Assembly: GCF_040545805.1 (NCBI RefSeq)
Contig: NZ_JBEPMO010000002.1
Location: 124,001 to 188,000, forward strand
Length of the DNA: 64,000 nucleotides
Direction: 5' to 3'
DNA from: Moheibacter stercoris
Lineage (GTDB): Bacteria; Bacteroidota; Bacteroidia; Flavobacteriales; Weeksellaceae
In this document: positions 9,830 to 18,077 of the stretch, piece after piece
Layout of the letters: each line of letters begins with the position of its first letter
Numbering within the stretch: the stretch's first letter is position 1
The notes under the pieces: generated by a model
What the model was told of the DNA's origin: nothing
The model's database searches: none
What the model saw: only the letters and a program-made list of their open reading frames with translations
Program-made: the position numbers and the translations under genes

Positions 9830-10726
9830 TTAGTTTTTAATAGCAACTCTCATTTTCGCGCTTCGCGCTCGAGGATTCTCTTTAATTTCTTGATCAGTCG
9901 GAACAATCACTTTGGATTGAACTGGCTTAAAAGGAGCGTCCCAATTTCCAAACACATCTCTTTCTGGCTCTCCTTCGAACATACCGTTTTTCATAAATCG
10001 TTTCACCAATCGATCTTCCAATGAATGATAGGATATGATGACCAATTTGCCTCCAGGCTTCAAAACCTCTGCAGTTTGCAGTAACATTTCGCGCAACGCC
10101 GCCATTTCATCATTGACCTCAATACGCAATGCTTGAAAAACTTGGGCGAAAAACTTATTTTCTATGTTTTTGGGGATGTAGTGAAAAATCCCCTTTAATT
10201 GTTCAATTGTTCGAATGGTTCCATTGGCGCGCTCTGCAAGAATTTCTCTTGCCAATCTTCTGGAGTTTTTTAAATCTCCATAATAATAAAAGACGTCTGC
10301 CAACTTCTCTTCTTCGTATTCATTTAGAATTTTCGCAGCGGTTAATTTGGACGCTTGATTCATTCTCATATCCAAATCTCCATCAAATCGAGTCGAAAAA
10401 CCTCTTTCTGGCGTATCGAATTGATGAGAAGAAACACCCAAATCAGCCAAAATTCCATCCACTTGTTTGAACCCTTGAAAACGTAAGTTGTTTTTCAAGA
10501 ATCTAAAGTTTTGCATGACCAAGGTAAATCTTGAATCATCCAATTTATTGGCAACCGCATCTTCGTCTTGGTCAAAGGAAATCAATCGCCCTTCTTCATT
10601 CAATCTACTTATTATTTCTCTCGAATGACCACCACCTCCAAAGGTGCAGTCCACATAAATCCCGCTTGGATTTTCCACCAAAGCATCTACACTTTCCTTT
10701 AATAATACAGGGTTATGATACTCCAT
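9830..10726 (-). CDS. rsmH: 16S rRNA (cytosine(1402)-N(4))-methyltransferase RsmH
   Basis: SAM-dependent methylation of C1402 in the ribosomal P site. 298 residues with the family opening YHNPVLL, the SAM loop DCTFGGGGHS (26-35), ADLGVSSHQFD, and the C-terminal SYHSLEDRLVK motif. It overlaps the mraZ end by 14 bases and is followed after five bases by the ftsL-like gene. Length and motifs are typical. Confidence 0.97.
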   Translation of the reverse strand: MEYHNPVLLKESVDALVENPSGIYVDCTFGGGGHSREIISRLNEEGRLISFDQDEDAVANKLDDSRFTLVMQNFRFLKNNLRFQGFKQVDGILADLGVSSHQFDTPERGFSTRFDGDLDMRMNQASKLTAAKILNEYEEEKLADVFYYYGDLKNSRRLAREILAERANGTIRTIEQLKGIFHYIPKNIENKFFAQVFQALRIEVNDEMAALREMLLQTAEVLKPGGKLVIISYHSLEDRLVKRFMKNGMFEGEPERDVFGNWDAPFKPVQSKVIVPTDQEIKENPRARSAKMRVAIKN

Positions 10727-11186
10727 TTTCTCCTAAATTAATTCCACCCATAACCTCTTCTGCTAAAGAAGCAAAATCCAATTCCTTGATATTTACAGCT
10801 TCTTCGTACGCGTCTTTATCCCAAATTTCCAAAATGTTGACATTGGGAGACAAAACCACGTCTTTTTTCAAACCTGCAAAATTGATTAAGTCTTTTGCAA
10901 TTTGCACGCGTCCATTCCCATCAACTTCCACCACTTTTAATCCCGCCGTAAATAATCGAATGAAATCATTGTTCTTTTTCACGAAACGATTCAGCTTGTT
11001 AACATCTTCCATCACCTTGTTCCATTCACCCATCGGATGAAGCTCCAAACACGGCTGAAACACGGAACGTTTCAATACAAAGCCCTCATCGATCATTGCC
11101 GCGAATTGCTTCTTCAATCCAGAAGGCAATGGCAATCTGCCCTTTGCATCAATTTTACATTCATATGTTCCTAAAAGTGGCTTCAA
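10713..11186 (-). CDS. mraZ: Transcriptional regulator MraZ
   Basis: DNA-binding AbrB-like regulator that in other bacteria represses its own dcw operon. 157 residues with two SpoVT/AbrB-like repeats; the first shows YECKIDAKGRLPLP (residues 8-21), the second VEVDGNGRVQI. The initiation codon is TTG at 11186: an in-frame TAA lies directly upstream and the next in-frame Met is about 30 residues in, which would delete the first repeat. A weak start may limit MraZ synthesis relative to the rest of the operon. The array of TGGTA boxes just upstream (separate entry) is the expected target. Confidence 0.95.
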   Translation of the reverse strand: MKPLLGTYECKIDAKGRLPLPSGLKKQFAAMIDEGFVLKRSVFQPCLELHPMGEWNKVMEDVNKLNRFVKKNNDFIRLFTAGLKVVEVDGNGRVQIAKDLINFAGLKKDVVLSPNVNILEIWDKDAYEEAVNIKELDFASLAEEVMGGINLGENGVS

Positions 11187-11199
11187 TTAGAATTTTTTT

Positions 11200-11207
11200 C
11201 AAAAATA
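11200..11207 (-). promoter_or_regulatory. Candidate -7 element of the dcw operon promoter
   Basis: On the minus strand these bases read TATTTTTG, an exact match to the Bacteroidota -7 consensus TAnnTTTG. No TTG-type -33 box is visible at 17-19 bases upstream; the place where it should lie is filled by the TGGTA boxes. The predicted start would leave a leader of only about 8 nucleotides before the TTG start codon, so a second promoter further upstream is possible. Confidence 0.45.
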
Positions 11208-11217
11208 TAAAACTTTT

Positions 11218-11263
11218 TACCATTTTTTACCACAAAATACCACATTGTTGAAAACTTTTACCA
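11218..11263 (-). promoter_or_regulatory. Phased TGGTA box array, probable MraZ operator
   Basis: Read on the minus strand, TGGTA occurs at 11263-11259, 11242-11238, 11232-11228 and 11222-11218. The last three are spaced exactly 10 bases apart, one helical turn, and the first lies 21 bases (two turns) further up. E. coli MraZ is known to bind direct TGGGN repeats with a 10-base period and Mollicutes MraZ binds similar GTGG-type repeats, so this geometry next to mraZ strongly suggests the autoregulatory site. It directly precedes the TATTTTTG -7 element. Confidence 0.7.
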
Positions 11264-11395
11264 CTTCTTAGTCAATGAGATTGGCAAAACTTTCTCTATC
11301 CAAGAATTAGAAAGAATTTGAGTGATTCTGACTTAAAAATTTATCCGATTAAAAGTGGTAATGATATATTTTTATCATGTTTCACAAGAAATGTT

Positions 11396-11403
11396 TAATT
11401 TTG
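11396..11403 (+). promoter_or_regulatory. Candidate -7 element for the hydrolase-engB unit
   Basis: TAATTTTG matches TAnnTTTG and lies 21 bases before the ATG at 11424. A 6-base-arm palindrome, ATGATA/TATCAT at 11361-11378, covers the position where a -33 box would be, and a lone TGGTA on this strand is at 11356-11360. Confidence 0.4.
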
Positions 11404-11423
11404 TTTCTTTCAAAAAAGGTTGA

Positions 11424-12200
11424 ATGCTGTTAAAACTTAAGAAGTCTAAAAAGTTTTCTTACATTGAAGAAGGGGAAGGAATCCCGATTGTACTTCTTCA
11501 TGGACTTATGGGTGAACTAAGTAATTTTAGTTCTCTTACGGAATATTTCTCACAAAAAGGTTATAAAGTATATGCACCAGAATTGCCACTTTATGATTTC
11601 CCTTTGTTAAGTACCAATGTGTCTAGTATTGCAAAATATGTAGGTCGCTTTCTAAAAGAAATTGTACAAGAACCTGCTATTTTAGTAGGAAATTCATTGG
11701 GTGGTCATTTGGGATTGGTTGTTACACACAAAAAACCTGAGCTTGTCAAAGCACTTTGCTTAACTGGAAGTTCAGGATTATACGAAAAATCATTTGGTGA
11801 AACATTTCCTAAGCGAGGAGACTATAATTATATATTGAAAAAGACGCAAGAAGTTTTTTACGATCCAGCTGTCGCTACCAAAGAAGTAGTTGATGATGTT
11901 TTTGAAACTGTTAATGATCGTAAAAAAGCGATTAAAACCTTGTACATTGCGAGAAGTGCCATTAAGCACAATATGAAAAAGGATTTGAAAGACATTCAAA
12001 CACCTGTATGTTTGATTTGGGGAAAACAGGATAATGTAACACCTCCTGAAGTTGCCGTGGAATTTGAGGAACATTTACCCAATGCAAGTCTTTACTGGAT
12101 TGACAAATGCGGTCATGCCCCGATGATGGAACATCCTGATGTGTTTAATGAATTATTAAGCAATTGGTTGATTGAAAAACAAATTGCACCAACTCCATGA
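11424..12200 (+). CDS. Alpha/beta-fold hydrolase
   Basis: 258-residue cytoplasmic protein with the full alpha/beta hydrolase layout: oxyanion-region VLLHGLMGE, nucleophile elbow GNSLGG (Ser at about residue 93), a late acid region IWGKQDNVTPPE and the catalytic histidine in KCGHAPMMEHP. Substrate cannot be deduced; relatives include esterases and C-C hydrolases. It overlaps engB by ATGA, so the two are co-translated. The start ATG follows an AAAAAAGG stretch. Confidence 0.9.
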   Translation: MLLKLKKSKKFSYIEEGEGIPIVLLHGLMGELSNFSSLTEYFSQKGYKVYAPELPLYDFPLLSTNVSSIAKYVGRFLKEIVQEPAILVGNSLGGHLGLVVTHKKPELVKALCLTGSSGLYEKSFGETFPKRGDYNYILKKTQEVFYDPAVATKEVVDDVFETVNDRKKAIKTLYIARSAIKHNMKKDLKDIQTPVCLIWGKQDNVTPPEVAVEFEEHLPNASLYWIDKCGHAPMMEHPDVFNELLSNWLIEKQIAPTP

Positions 12201-12802
12201 ATTTAAAACCTGAATTTGTCAAAAGCGCCCCCAAATGGGACGATTGCCCTGAACCCAATAAACCAGAGTACGCATTTATTGGACGTTCCAATGTTGGAAA
12301 GTCTTCTTTAATCAATATGTTGGCCAATCAAAAAGATTTAGCCAAAACCTCTGGAACACCAGGGAAAACACAATTAATCAATGTGTTTTTGATGCAAGAA
12401 TCTTGGTATTTGACCGATTTACCTGGTTATGGATATGCACGCGTTTCCAAAACAAAACGTGGTCAATTTGAGAAAATGATCACCAATTATTTGACACTTC
12501 GCCCTAATTTGATCAATACCTTTGTTTTGATTGATTGTCGAATACCACCACAAAAAATCGATTTGGAATTTATGGAATGGATGGGCGAAAATCGCATACC
12601 CTTTTCGATGGTCTTTACCAAAATCGACAAAATCAGTAGCACTGCCTTGCAAAAAGCATTGATGAACTATCGTAAGGAAATGATGAAAACATGGGAATCA
12701 ATGCCACAAGTATTTACGAGTTCTGCCACAGGAAGAATCGGTAGATTGGAATTGTTGAATTTCATTTCGGACATAAACGAACAGTTGAAAGATCAGTTTT
12801 AG
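12197..12802 (+). CDS. engB: Ribosome biogenesis GTPase EngB/YsxC
   Basis: Essential GTPase for late 50S subunit assembly. 201 residues; G1 GRSNVGKSS (29-37), G2 region around TSGTPGKTQ, G3 DLPGYGYARVSK, G4 FTKIDK and G5 TSSATGR are all present. It is coupled to the preceding hydrolase by a four-base overlap. Its stop codon interleaves with the stop of the convergent aroQ gene, leaving no room for a terminator. Confidence 0.97.
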   Translation: MNLKPEFVKSAPKWDDCPEPNKPEYAFIGRSNVGKSSLINMLANQKDLAKTSGTPGKTQLINVFLMQESWYLTDLPGYGYARVSKTKRGQFEKMITNYLTLRPNLINTFVLIDCRIPPQKIDLEFMEWMGENRIPFSMVFTKIDKISSTALQKALMNYRKEMMKTWESMPQVFTSSATGRIGRLELLNFISDINEQLKDQF

Positions 12803-13215
12803 ATCATTTCTTCAATCGCCAAACGATAGCCGTCTAGCCCTTTTCCAGAGATAATTTTCTGGCAATTTTCTCCTGTAACAGAAATTTTTCGAAAATCTTC
12901 TCTTGCGTAAATATCGGAAATATGCACCTCCACAACTGGTGTTGAAATTGCTTTAATAGCATCTGCAATTGCATAGGAATAATGCGTATAAGCTCCAGCA
13001 TTTAAAACGATGCCATCATATTTGAATCCAATTTCATGCAATTTATCTATCAAATCACCTTCATGATTGGACTGATAATAATGCAAGGATATATCGGGAA
13101 AATCTTTCCTCAATCTTTCAAAATACATTTCAAATGATTCAGTTCCATAAATTTCTGGCTCTCTTTTTCCCAGTAAATTTAAATTGGGGCCATTGATAAT
13201 TTGAATTTGTTTCAT
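12799..13215 (-). CDS. aroQ: Type II 3-dehydroquinate dehydratase AroQ
   Basis: Dehydrates 3-dehydroquinate to 3-dehydroshikimate in the shikimate pathway. 138 residues with NGPNLNLLGKREPEIYG near the N-terminus (catalytic Tyr at the end of this loop), NAGAYTHYS, and EVHISDIYAREDFR carrying the catalytic histidine. Typical length for this small flavodoxin-like dodecameric enzyme. It is monocistronic; a TAATTTTG -7 element lies at 13235-13242. Confidence 0.97.
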   Translation of the reverse strand: MKQIQIINGPNLNLLGKREPEIYGTESFEMYFERLRKDFPDISLHYYQSNHEGDLIDKLHEIGFKYDGIVLNAGAYTHYSYAIADAIKAISTPVVEVHISDIYAREDFRKISVTGENCQKIISGKGLDGYRLAIEEMI

Positions 13216-13234
13216 TTGATACTAAATTATAACA

Positions 13235-13242
13235 CAAAATTA
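13235..13242 (-). promoter_or_regulatory. Candidate -7 element for aroQ
   Basis: On the minus strand TAATTTTG, an exact TAnnTTTG match, about 20 bases before the aroQ ATG. No clear -33 TTG at the right distance. Confidence 0.45.
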
Positions 13243-13351
13243 CACGTAATGATTTTGATTTTAGCACAATTTGACAAATTAACATTTGAACAATTTTCTT
13301 AACTTGGTATTATTATTGATAAAATCAAACTTCAAATTAACTATAAAAGGA

Positions 13352-13885
13352 ATGAAAAAAATTAATCTAAGCCTAATGGCAATTGCAGCAGGTATGTTTG
13401 CTTTAACTTCTTGCGAACCAAAAGAAAACACAGTAACAGACGAAACAATTCTCGTAGAAACTCCAGATGGTGATGTGACCGTAATCTCAACAGATGAAGA
13501 ATTAACAAAAGCGGAAGCTGACTTAAAAAAAGCAGAACAAGATTTAAAACAAGCAATCGAAAGTGGAGACAAAGCAGCGCAAACTGCAGCTGAAAAAGCG
13601 GTTGAAGATGCAAAAATTGCTTGGAAAAATTTAAAAACCAAAGCGAACGAAGTAGCTGACCATGTTGAAGAAGGTGCAAAAGATGTTGCAGAAGGAACGA
13701 AACGTGTAGCTAACGATGTGGCTGATGAAACGAAAAAAGCTGCCAATGAGGTTGCTGACAAATCCAAAGAGGTTTATCAAGACACAAAAGAAGGTGTGAA
13801 AGAAGGTGTGAAAGATGCTGCTAAAGATATCAAAGAAGGAACGGATAAAGCAGTTCAAGACATCAAAAGTATTGGAACCAAATAA
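13352..13885 (+). CDS. Amphipathic repeat lipoprotein (Lys/Ala/Glu-rich)
   Basis: I start at the ATG at 13352, which follows AAAAGGA and gives a clean lipoprotein signal ending LTSC (Cys21); the open frame upstream has no signal. The mature 157 residues are almost entirely charged helix: an Ala/Lys/Glu coiled segment (about 55-95), then imperfect 11-residue repeats of the type KxAxExVADxTK from about 100 to the end. This pattern resembles LEA/YtxH/apolipoprotein-like proteins that bind membranes or protect under stress, but I recognise no specific family. The antisense frame is open only because of the repeat composition. It is followed by a strong terminator. Confidence 0.85.
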   Translation: MKKINLSLMAIAAGMFALTSCEPKENTVTDETILVETPDGDVTVISTDEELTKAEADLKKAEQDLKQAIESGDKAAQTAAEKAVEDAKIAWKNLKTKANEVADHVEEGAKDVAEGTKRVANDVADETKKAANEVADKSKEVYQDTKEGVKEGVKDAAKDIKEGTDKAVQDIKSIGTK

Positions 13886-13905
13886 TATCCAAAATAACTG
13901 AATAA

Positions 13906-13934
13906 AAAAAAGAGACCGCTTTGGTCTCTTTTTT
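13906..13934. terminator. Bidirectional intrinsic terminator
   Basis: Twelve-base-pair stem (AAAAAAGAGACC pairing with GGTCTCTTTTTT) with a five-base loop. A-runs on one side and T-runs on the other give a U-tract in both directions, serving the lipoprotein gene on plus and surE on minus. Confidence 0.85.
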
Positions 13935-13937
13935 AGT

Positions 13938-14720
13938 TTAAAAATCCCATCGATTTAAATCGGCCATATAATGATGAGCCGTCATATCATATTGAATCGG
14001 AACCACGGAAATATACCCCTCTTGCAACGCCCATTCATCGGTATCTTCTCCCTTGTCTAAGTTTTTAAATTCCCCTGTCAACCAATAATAGGTTCTACCA
14101 CGAGGATCTTGTCTCTCATCATAATCTTCTACCCATTTTGCTTTGGCTTGACGACAAATCTTAATTCCTTTTAACTCTTGTTCAGGTAATTTTGGAATGT
14201 TAACATTCAAAACCATCCCTTTTGGCATTTCATTTTTGATGGTTTCTCGAACTATTTTTTGAATGAAATTTTTGGCTGCATCAAAATCGGCACTAAACGA
14301 AAAATCACTTAGGGAAAAACCAATCGATGGAATTCCTTCAATCCCTGCTTCTACAGCTGCCGACATGGTACCAGAATAAATAATATTGATGGAAGAATTG
14401 GAGCCATGATTAATTCCAGATACACATAAATCAGGCTTACGAGGCAAAATGCGATTGATCGCTAATTTTACACAATCCACTGGAGTTCCAGAACACGCCC
14501 ATTCTCTATCGCTTTGAGGTCCATCATCAATGGTAACCTTTTCACAAAACAAAGTTGAATTAATGGTAATCGCATGCCCCATCCCACTTTGAGGACTATC
14601 GGGTGCTACAACATAGACTTCCCCAATCTCATTCATCATTTTTATCAAGGCGCGTATTCCAGGCGCTGTGATTCCATCGTCATTTGTTACAAGAATCAAT
14701 GGTTTTTCCTTGGATTTCAT
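13938..14720 (-). CDS. surE: 5'/3'-nucleotidase SurE
   Basis: Metal-dependent survival-protein phosphatase dephosphorylating nucleoside monophosphates. 260 residues; the metal site NDDG is at 13-16, SGINHGSN and YSGTMSAAVEA are the other signature blocks. Divergent from the Prc protease. Its TACATTTG -7 element (14744-14751) predicts a leader of about 17 nucleotides. Confidence 0.97.
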   Translation of the reverse strand: MKSKEKPLILVTNDDGITAPGIRALIKMMNEIGEVYVVAPDSPQSGMGHAITINSTLFCEKVTIDDGPQSDREWACSGTPVDCVKLAINRILPRKPDLCVSGINHGSNSSINIIYSGTMSAAVEAGIEGIPSIGFSLSDFSFSADFDAAKNFIQKIVRETIKNEMPKGMVLNVNIPKLPEQELKGIKICRQAKAKWVEDYDERQDPRGRTYYWLTGEFKNLDKGEDTDEWALQEGYISVVPIQYDMTAHHYMADLNRWDF

Positions 14721-14743
14721 TTATATTTGTTTGAATATTTTGT

Positions 14744-14751
14744 CAAATGTA
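14744..14751 (-). promoter_or_regulatory. Candidate -7 element for surE
   Basis: Minus-strand TACATTTG, exact TAnnTTTG, 24 bases before the surE start. It stands back to back with the plus-strand element of the protease gene. Confidence 0.5.
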
Positions 14752-14771
14752 AACAATCTTAGATTTGGCTC

Positions 14772-14779
14772 TATATTTG
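14772..14779 (+). promoter_or_regulatory. Candidate -7 element for the Prc-type protease
   Basis: TATATTTG, exact TAnnTTTG, about 44 bases before the ATG at 14823. No convincing -33 element. Confidence 0.45.
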
Positions 14780-14822
14780 TTTGGTTATTTAACCAATTCT
14801 TAAATAAGTATTGTATATGCTA

Positions 14823-16880
14823 ATGAAAAAAACATTTGTCCTCCTGTCTTTTTTATCCATGTGTTTTTTGGCGTTTTGTTTTTGTACCCCTGGAAATGCT
14901 AATGATGATGAAAAATACAAAACGATTATTAAAAATATTCGTAACACTTTAACTTATATGCATTATCGACCGCAGGTCATTAATGATAACTTTTCAGAAG
15001 ATGTATTCAAGATGTATTTTGAAAAAATCGATCCAGGAAAGCGTTATTTGTTGCAATCTGATATGGATGAATTCGAAAAAGACATTCATAATTTAGATGA
15101 TTATTTCAACAACCAAGACTTAAGGTTTTATCATGCAACGATTGACACTTTGTTCATTCGTTTCCAAGAAGCAAAAGCCTATTCAGAAGAAATTTTGAAA
15201 ACTCCATTTGATTTCACAAAAGATGAAGAATTATTGATTGGAGAAGAAGTCGTTCAATATGCAAAGAATAAAACCGAAGCAAAAGATCTTTGGAGAAAGT
15301 ATTTAAAATACAATACCTTATCTGAATTGGTTCGATTGCAAGAAGATTCAACCAAAGTAGGTGTTCCTTTGGTTGAATTAGAAAAAGAAGCAAGGGAAAA
15401 GGTTTCAGAAAACATTTCTGACTTTTTCAGAAGACAATTGAAGTTAAAGAAAGATAAATTCTTAACAAGTTATATCAATTCCTTTACCGAAAAATATGAT
15501 CCTCATACAAGTTTCTTTAGTCCACAAGACAAAGATGATTTTGATGTTGGAATTTCAGGACAATTAGAAGGAATAGGTGCTAGACTTCAAGACAAAAAAG
15601 GATATGCAACCATTATGGAAATTGTCATTGGTGGTCCAGCATGGAAAGATGGTCAATTGGAAGTTGGAGACCAAATTACGCACGTAAAACAAAAAGGGGA
15701 AGATCAAGTCAACATTGTAGGACTTTTATTGGACGAAGCCATTCGTCATATACGCGGAAAAAAAGGTACTGAAGTAACTTTAACTGTTAAAAAGAAAGAT
15801 GGCTCTATCAAGGATATCAAATTGGTTCGAGATGTAATTGAACAAGACGAAGTTTTTGCAAGAAGTGCTGTTGTAGAAAAAGATGGTGAGAAATATGGAG
15901 TGATTTATTTACCTGAGTTCTATACCAATTTTAACGATAGAAATGGACGTGATCCTTCGAATGATATCACAAAAGAAATCAACGAATTGAAAAAAGAGAA
16001 CATCAAAGGATTGGTGTTTGACATCCGCTACAATGGTGGAGGATCTTTGGAAGAAGTAGTTGAAATCGCAGGATTATTCATTCCAAAAGGACCAATTGTT
16101 CAAGTGAGAAGAAGCGATGGACAGATGCGTGTTCACGAAGACAGAGATCCATCTGTTTTGTATGATGGACCATTGGTGATCTTGGTAAATGAGCTTTCTG
16201 CTTCGGCTTCCGAAATTTTAGCTGCTGCGATGCAAGATTATGGTCGTGCTGTCATTGTGGGAAGCAACAAAACATTTGGAAAAGGAACGGTTCAACAATT
16301 CATTCCGTTGGATCAACGTACATTTAGTCCAGACGAATACGGTGCTTTGAAATTAACCATTCAAAAGTTTTACCGAATTTCTGGTGGTTCTACACAATTA
16401 AAAGGAGTAACACCTGACATCGTTTTGACAGATTTATTGACGTATGCTGATATCAGTGAAGGAAATTCTCATGATGCATTACCATGGGATCAAATCAAAG
16501 AAATCAAATTTGATCGTTGGCCCGCCAAATTCAATTTAGAGGAAGTAAAAGCAAAAAGCGCCAATCGTTTGAAAGACAATGCGTATTTAAAATTGATTGA
16601 TGAAGCGGCGCGTTATTATAAGGATACGGAAAAAATTGATCGTTTTTCATTGAATCTTGAAACCTATAAACAACAACGTAAGGTTAGAGAAGAAAAAGCA
16701 AAAATGTTTGACTCGTTGGATGTTTACAAAACTTCTTTAAAAGTTCAGCCGCCGAAACATGAATTGGAGAAATTCAAAACCGATACGGTATTTCAAGAAA
16801 GAAGAAAAGATTGGCATAAAAATATGACGAATGATTTTTATTTAGAAGAATCGATCAACATATTAAAAGACATATCCTAA
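14823..16880 (+). CDS. prc: C-terminal processing protease, Prc/tail-specific type (S41)
   Basis: Periplasmic Ser/Lys-dyad protease that degrades or trims proteins from exposed C-termini. I use the ATG at 14823 (MKKTFVLLSF, 685 residues); ATGs at 14817 and a TTG at 14811 are alternatives. Order: signal peptide (about 1-25, with cysteines but no clean lipobox), a helical N-terminal Prc domain, a PDZ domain (about 240-330) and the S41 catalytic domain with NELSASASE (nucleophile about Ser461) and TFGKGT (Lys487), then a C-terminal DUF3340-like helical region. Long architecture distinguishes it from the shorter CtpA at 33636. Confidence 0.95.
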   Translation: MKKTFVLLSFLSMCFLAFCFCTPGNANDDEKYKTIIKNIRNTLTYMHYRPQVINDNFSEDVFKMYFEKIDPGKRYLLQSDMDEFEKDIHNLDDYFNNQDLRFYHATIDTLFIRFQEAKAYSEEILKTPFDFTKDEELLIGEEVVQYAKNKTEAKDLWRKYLKYNTLSELVRLQEDSTKVGVPLVELEKEAREKVSENISDFFRRQLKLKKDKFLTSYINSFTEKYDPHTSFFSPQDKDDFDVGISGQLEGIGARLQDKKGYATIMEIVIGGPAWKDGQLEVGDQITHVKQKGEDQVNIVGLLLDEAIRHIRGKKGTEVTLTVKKKDGSIKDIKLVRDVIEQDEVFARSAVVEKDGEKYGVIYLPEFYTNFNDRNGRDPSNDITKEINELKKENIKGLVFDIRYNGGGSLEEVVEIAGLFIPKGPIVQVRRSDGQMRVHEDRDPSVLYDGPLVILVNELSASASEILAAAMQDYGRAVIVGSNKTFGKGTVQQFIPLDQRTFSPDEYGALKLTIQKFYRISGGSTQLKGVTPDIVLTDLLTYADISEGNSHDALPWDQIKEIKFDRWPAKFNLEEVKAKSANRLKDNAYLKLIDEAARYYKDTEKIDRFSLNLETYKQQRKVREEKAKMFDSLDVYKTSLKVQPPKHELEKFKTDTVFQERRKDWHKNMTNDFYLEESINILKDIS

Positions 16881-16886
16881 TCATTC

Positions 16887-17996
16887 ATGGAGCAACAATC
16901 GAGGTCATTTAATCAAATAGCCATTCAAAAAATAAAGAAAAATCCTTTGGGGATTGTTTCCTTGTCTTTGATCCTGCTGGCTGCTTTAGTGACGATATTT
17001 GCCTATTTCATTTCGGCTGATAAAGTGATTGATGCCAACCAACAAAATGTAATTTTAGCACATAAACCAATGGGATTTCAACAAAAGATTTTGGAAATCC
17101 CATTGGATCATTATACCCGAAATAATTCCCTATCCGATTATTTTTTTGGCAAGCCAATTGAAACCGAGCAAATCGCCATTGATTCTTATTCAATCAAAGG
17201 AGAAAACATTTCCTACATTCCTTATTTAGGAGATGGATTAAAAGGGGAACCTGTGGAAATTTCCACCAATGAATGGACTTCAAAAGGAATTAATTTGTCA
17301 GAAATAGAGCAAGAATTCATTTACGACAAAACATTTCTATTGGGAACCGATGCTTATGGAAGAGATTTCTATTCGAGATTGGTCATCGGAACAAGAATTT
17401 CCTTTTTAATTGGATTCATTGCGGTATTTATTTCTCTTATTGTAGGAATTCCAATTGGAGCGATTGGAGGATATTATAGAGGAAAAGTTGATGACGTCAT
17501 CATGTGGGTCATCAATGTTGTTTGGTCCATCCCAACATTATTATTGGTAATCGCCATCACACTTGCCCTTGGAAAAGGATTTTGGCAAATTTTTGTAGCT
17601 GTAGGTCTTACGATGTGGGTTGAAGTGGCGCGTGTTGTGAGAGGCCAATTTATAAGTTACCGAGAAAAAGAATTTGTAGAAGCTGCCCGAGCTCTTGGAT
17701 TTAGCGATATGCGGATTATCTTCAAAGAAATTCTTCCCAATATTTTAGCGCCTGTCATTGTGATTTCTGCGGCAAATTTTGCGGCTGCGATTTTGGTTGA
17801 AAGTGGTTTGAGCTTTCTAGGAATTGGCGCACAACCTCCTACTCCGTCTTGGGGAAATCTGATCAAAGAAAACTATTCACACATCATTGTTGGAGACGCA
17901 CATTTGGCTTTGCTGCCCGGCTTGGCAATTATGTTATTAGTTTTAGCTTTCAATGTTTTTGGCAATGTTTTGCGCGATGCATTTGATGTAAAATAA
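16887..17996 (+). CDS. Orphan peptide-type ABC transporter permease (OppC/DppC family)
   Basis: Inner-membrane permease of binding-protein-dependent transporters for peptides or nickel. 369 residues: OppC N-terminal segment with the first membrane helix (about 24-43), about 110 hydrophilic periplasmic residues, the LLGTDAYGRDFYSRL motif that precedes the core, then five helices with the ATPase-contacting EAARALGFSDMRIIFKEILP loop. The N-terminal periplasmic stretch is longer than in the standard family. No OppB, ATPase or binding-protein gene lies beside it, so its partners must be encoded elsewhere. It follows the protease by six bases, suggesting one transcript. Confidence 0.92.
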   Translation: MEQQSRSFNQIAIQKIKKNPLGIVSLSLILLAALVTIFAYFISADKVIDANQQNVILAHKPMGFQQKILEIPLDHYTRNNSLSDYFFGKPIETEQIAIDSYSIKGENISYIPYLGDGLKGEPVEISTNEWTSKGINLSEIEQEFIYDKTFLLGTDAYGRDFYSRLVIGTRISFLIGFIAVFISLIVGIPIGAIGGYYRGKVDDVIMWVINVVWSIPTLLLVIAITLALGKGFWQIFVAVGLTMWVEVARVVRGQFISYREKEFVEAARALGFSDMRIIFKEILPNILAPVIVISAANFAAAILVESGLSFLGIGAQPPTPSWGNLIKENYSHIIVGDAHLALLPGLAIMLLVLAFNVFGNVLRDAFDVK

Positions 17997-18077
17997 ATAC
18001 TTCATAAAATAATCTTCAGTAATTCAACCAAATAGATGATTTAATTTAAAATAATTCTAAATTGATTATGGTTTTCC

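Noticed and set aside
10129..11040. Large plus-strand open frames antisense to rsmH and mraZ
   Set aside because: Both lie opposite well-recognised conserved genes and show no family motif.
13279..13767. 162-codon open frame antisense to the repeat lipoprotein
   Set aside because: Ser/Phe/Ala-rich translation produced by the Lys/Ala/Glu repeats on the other strand; the sense gene has a lipobox and a terminator.
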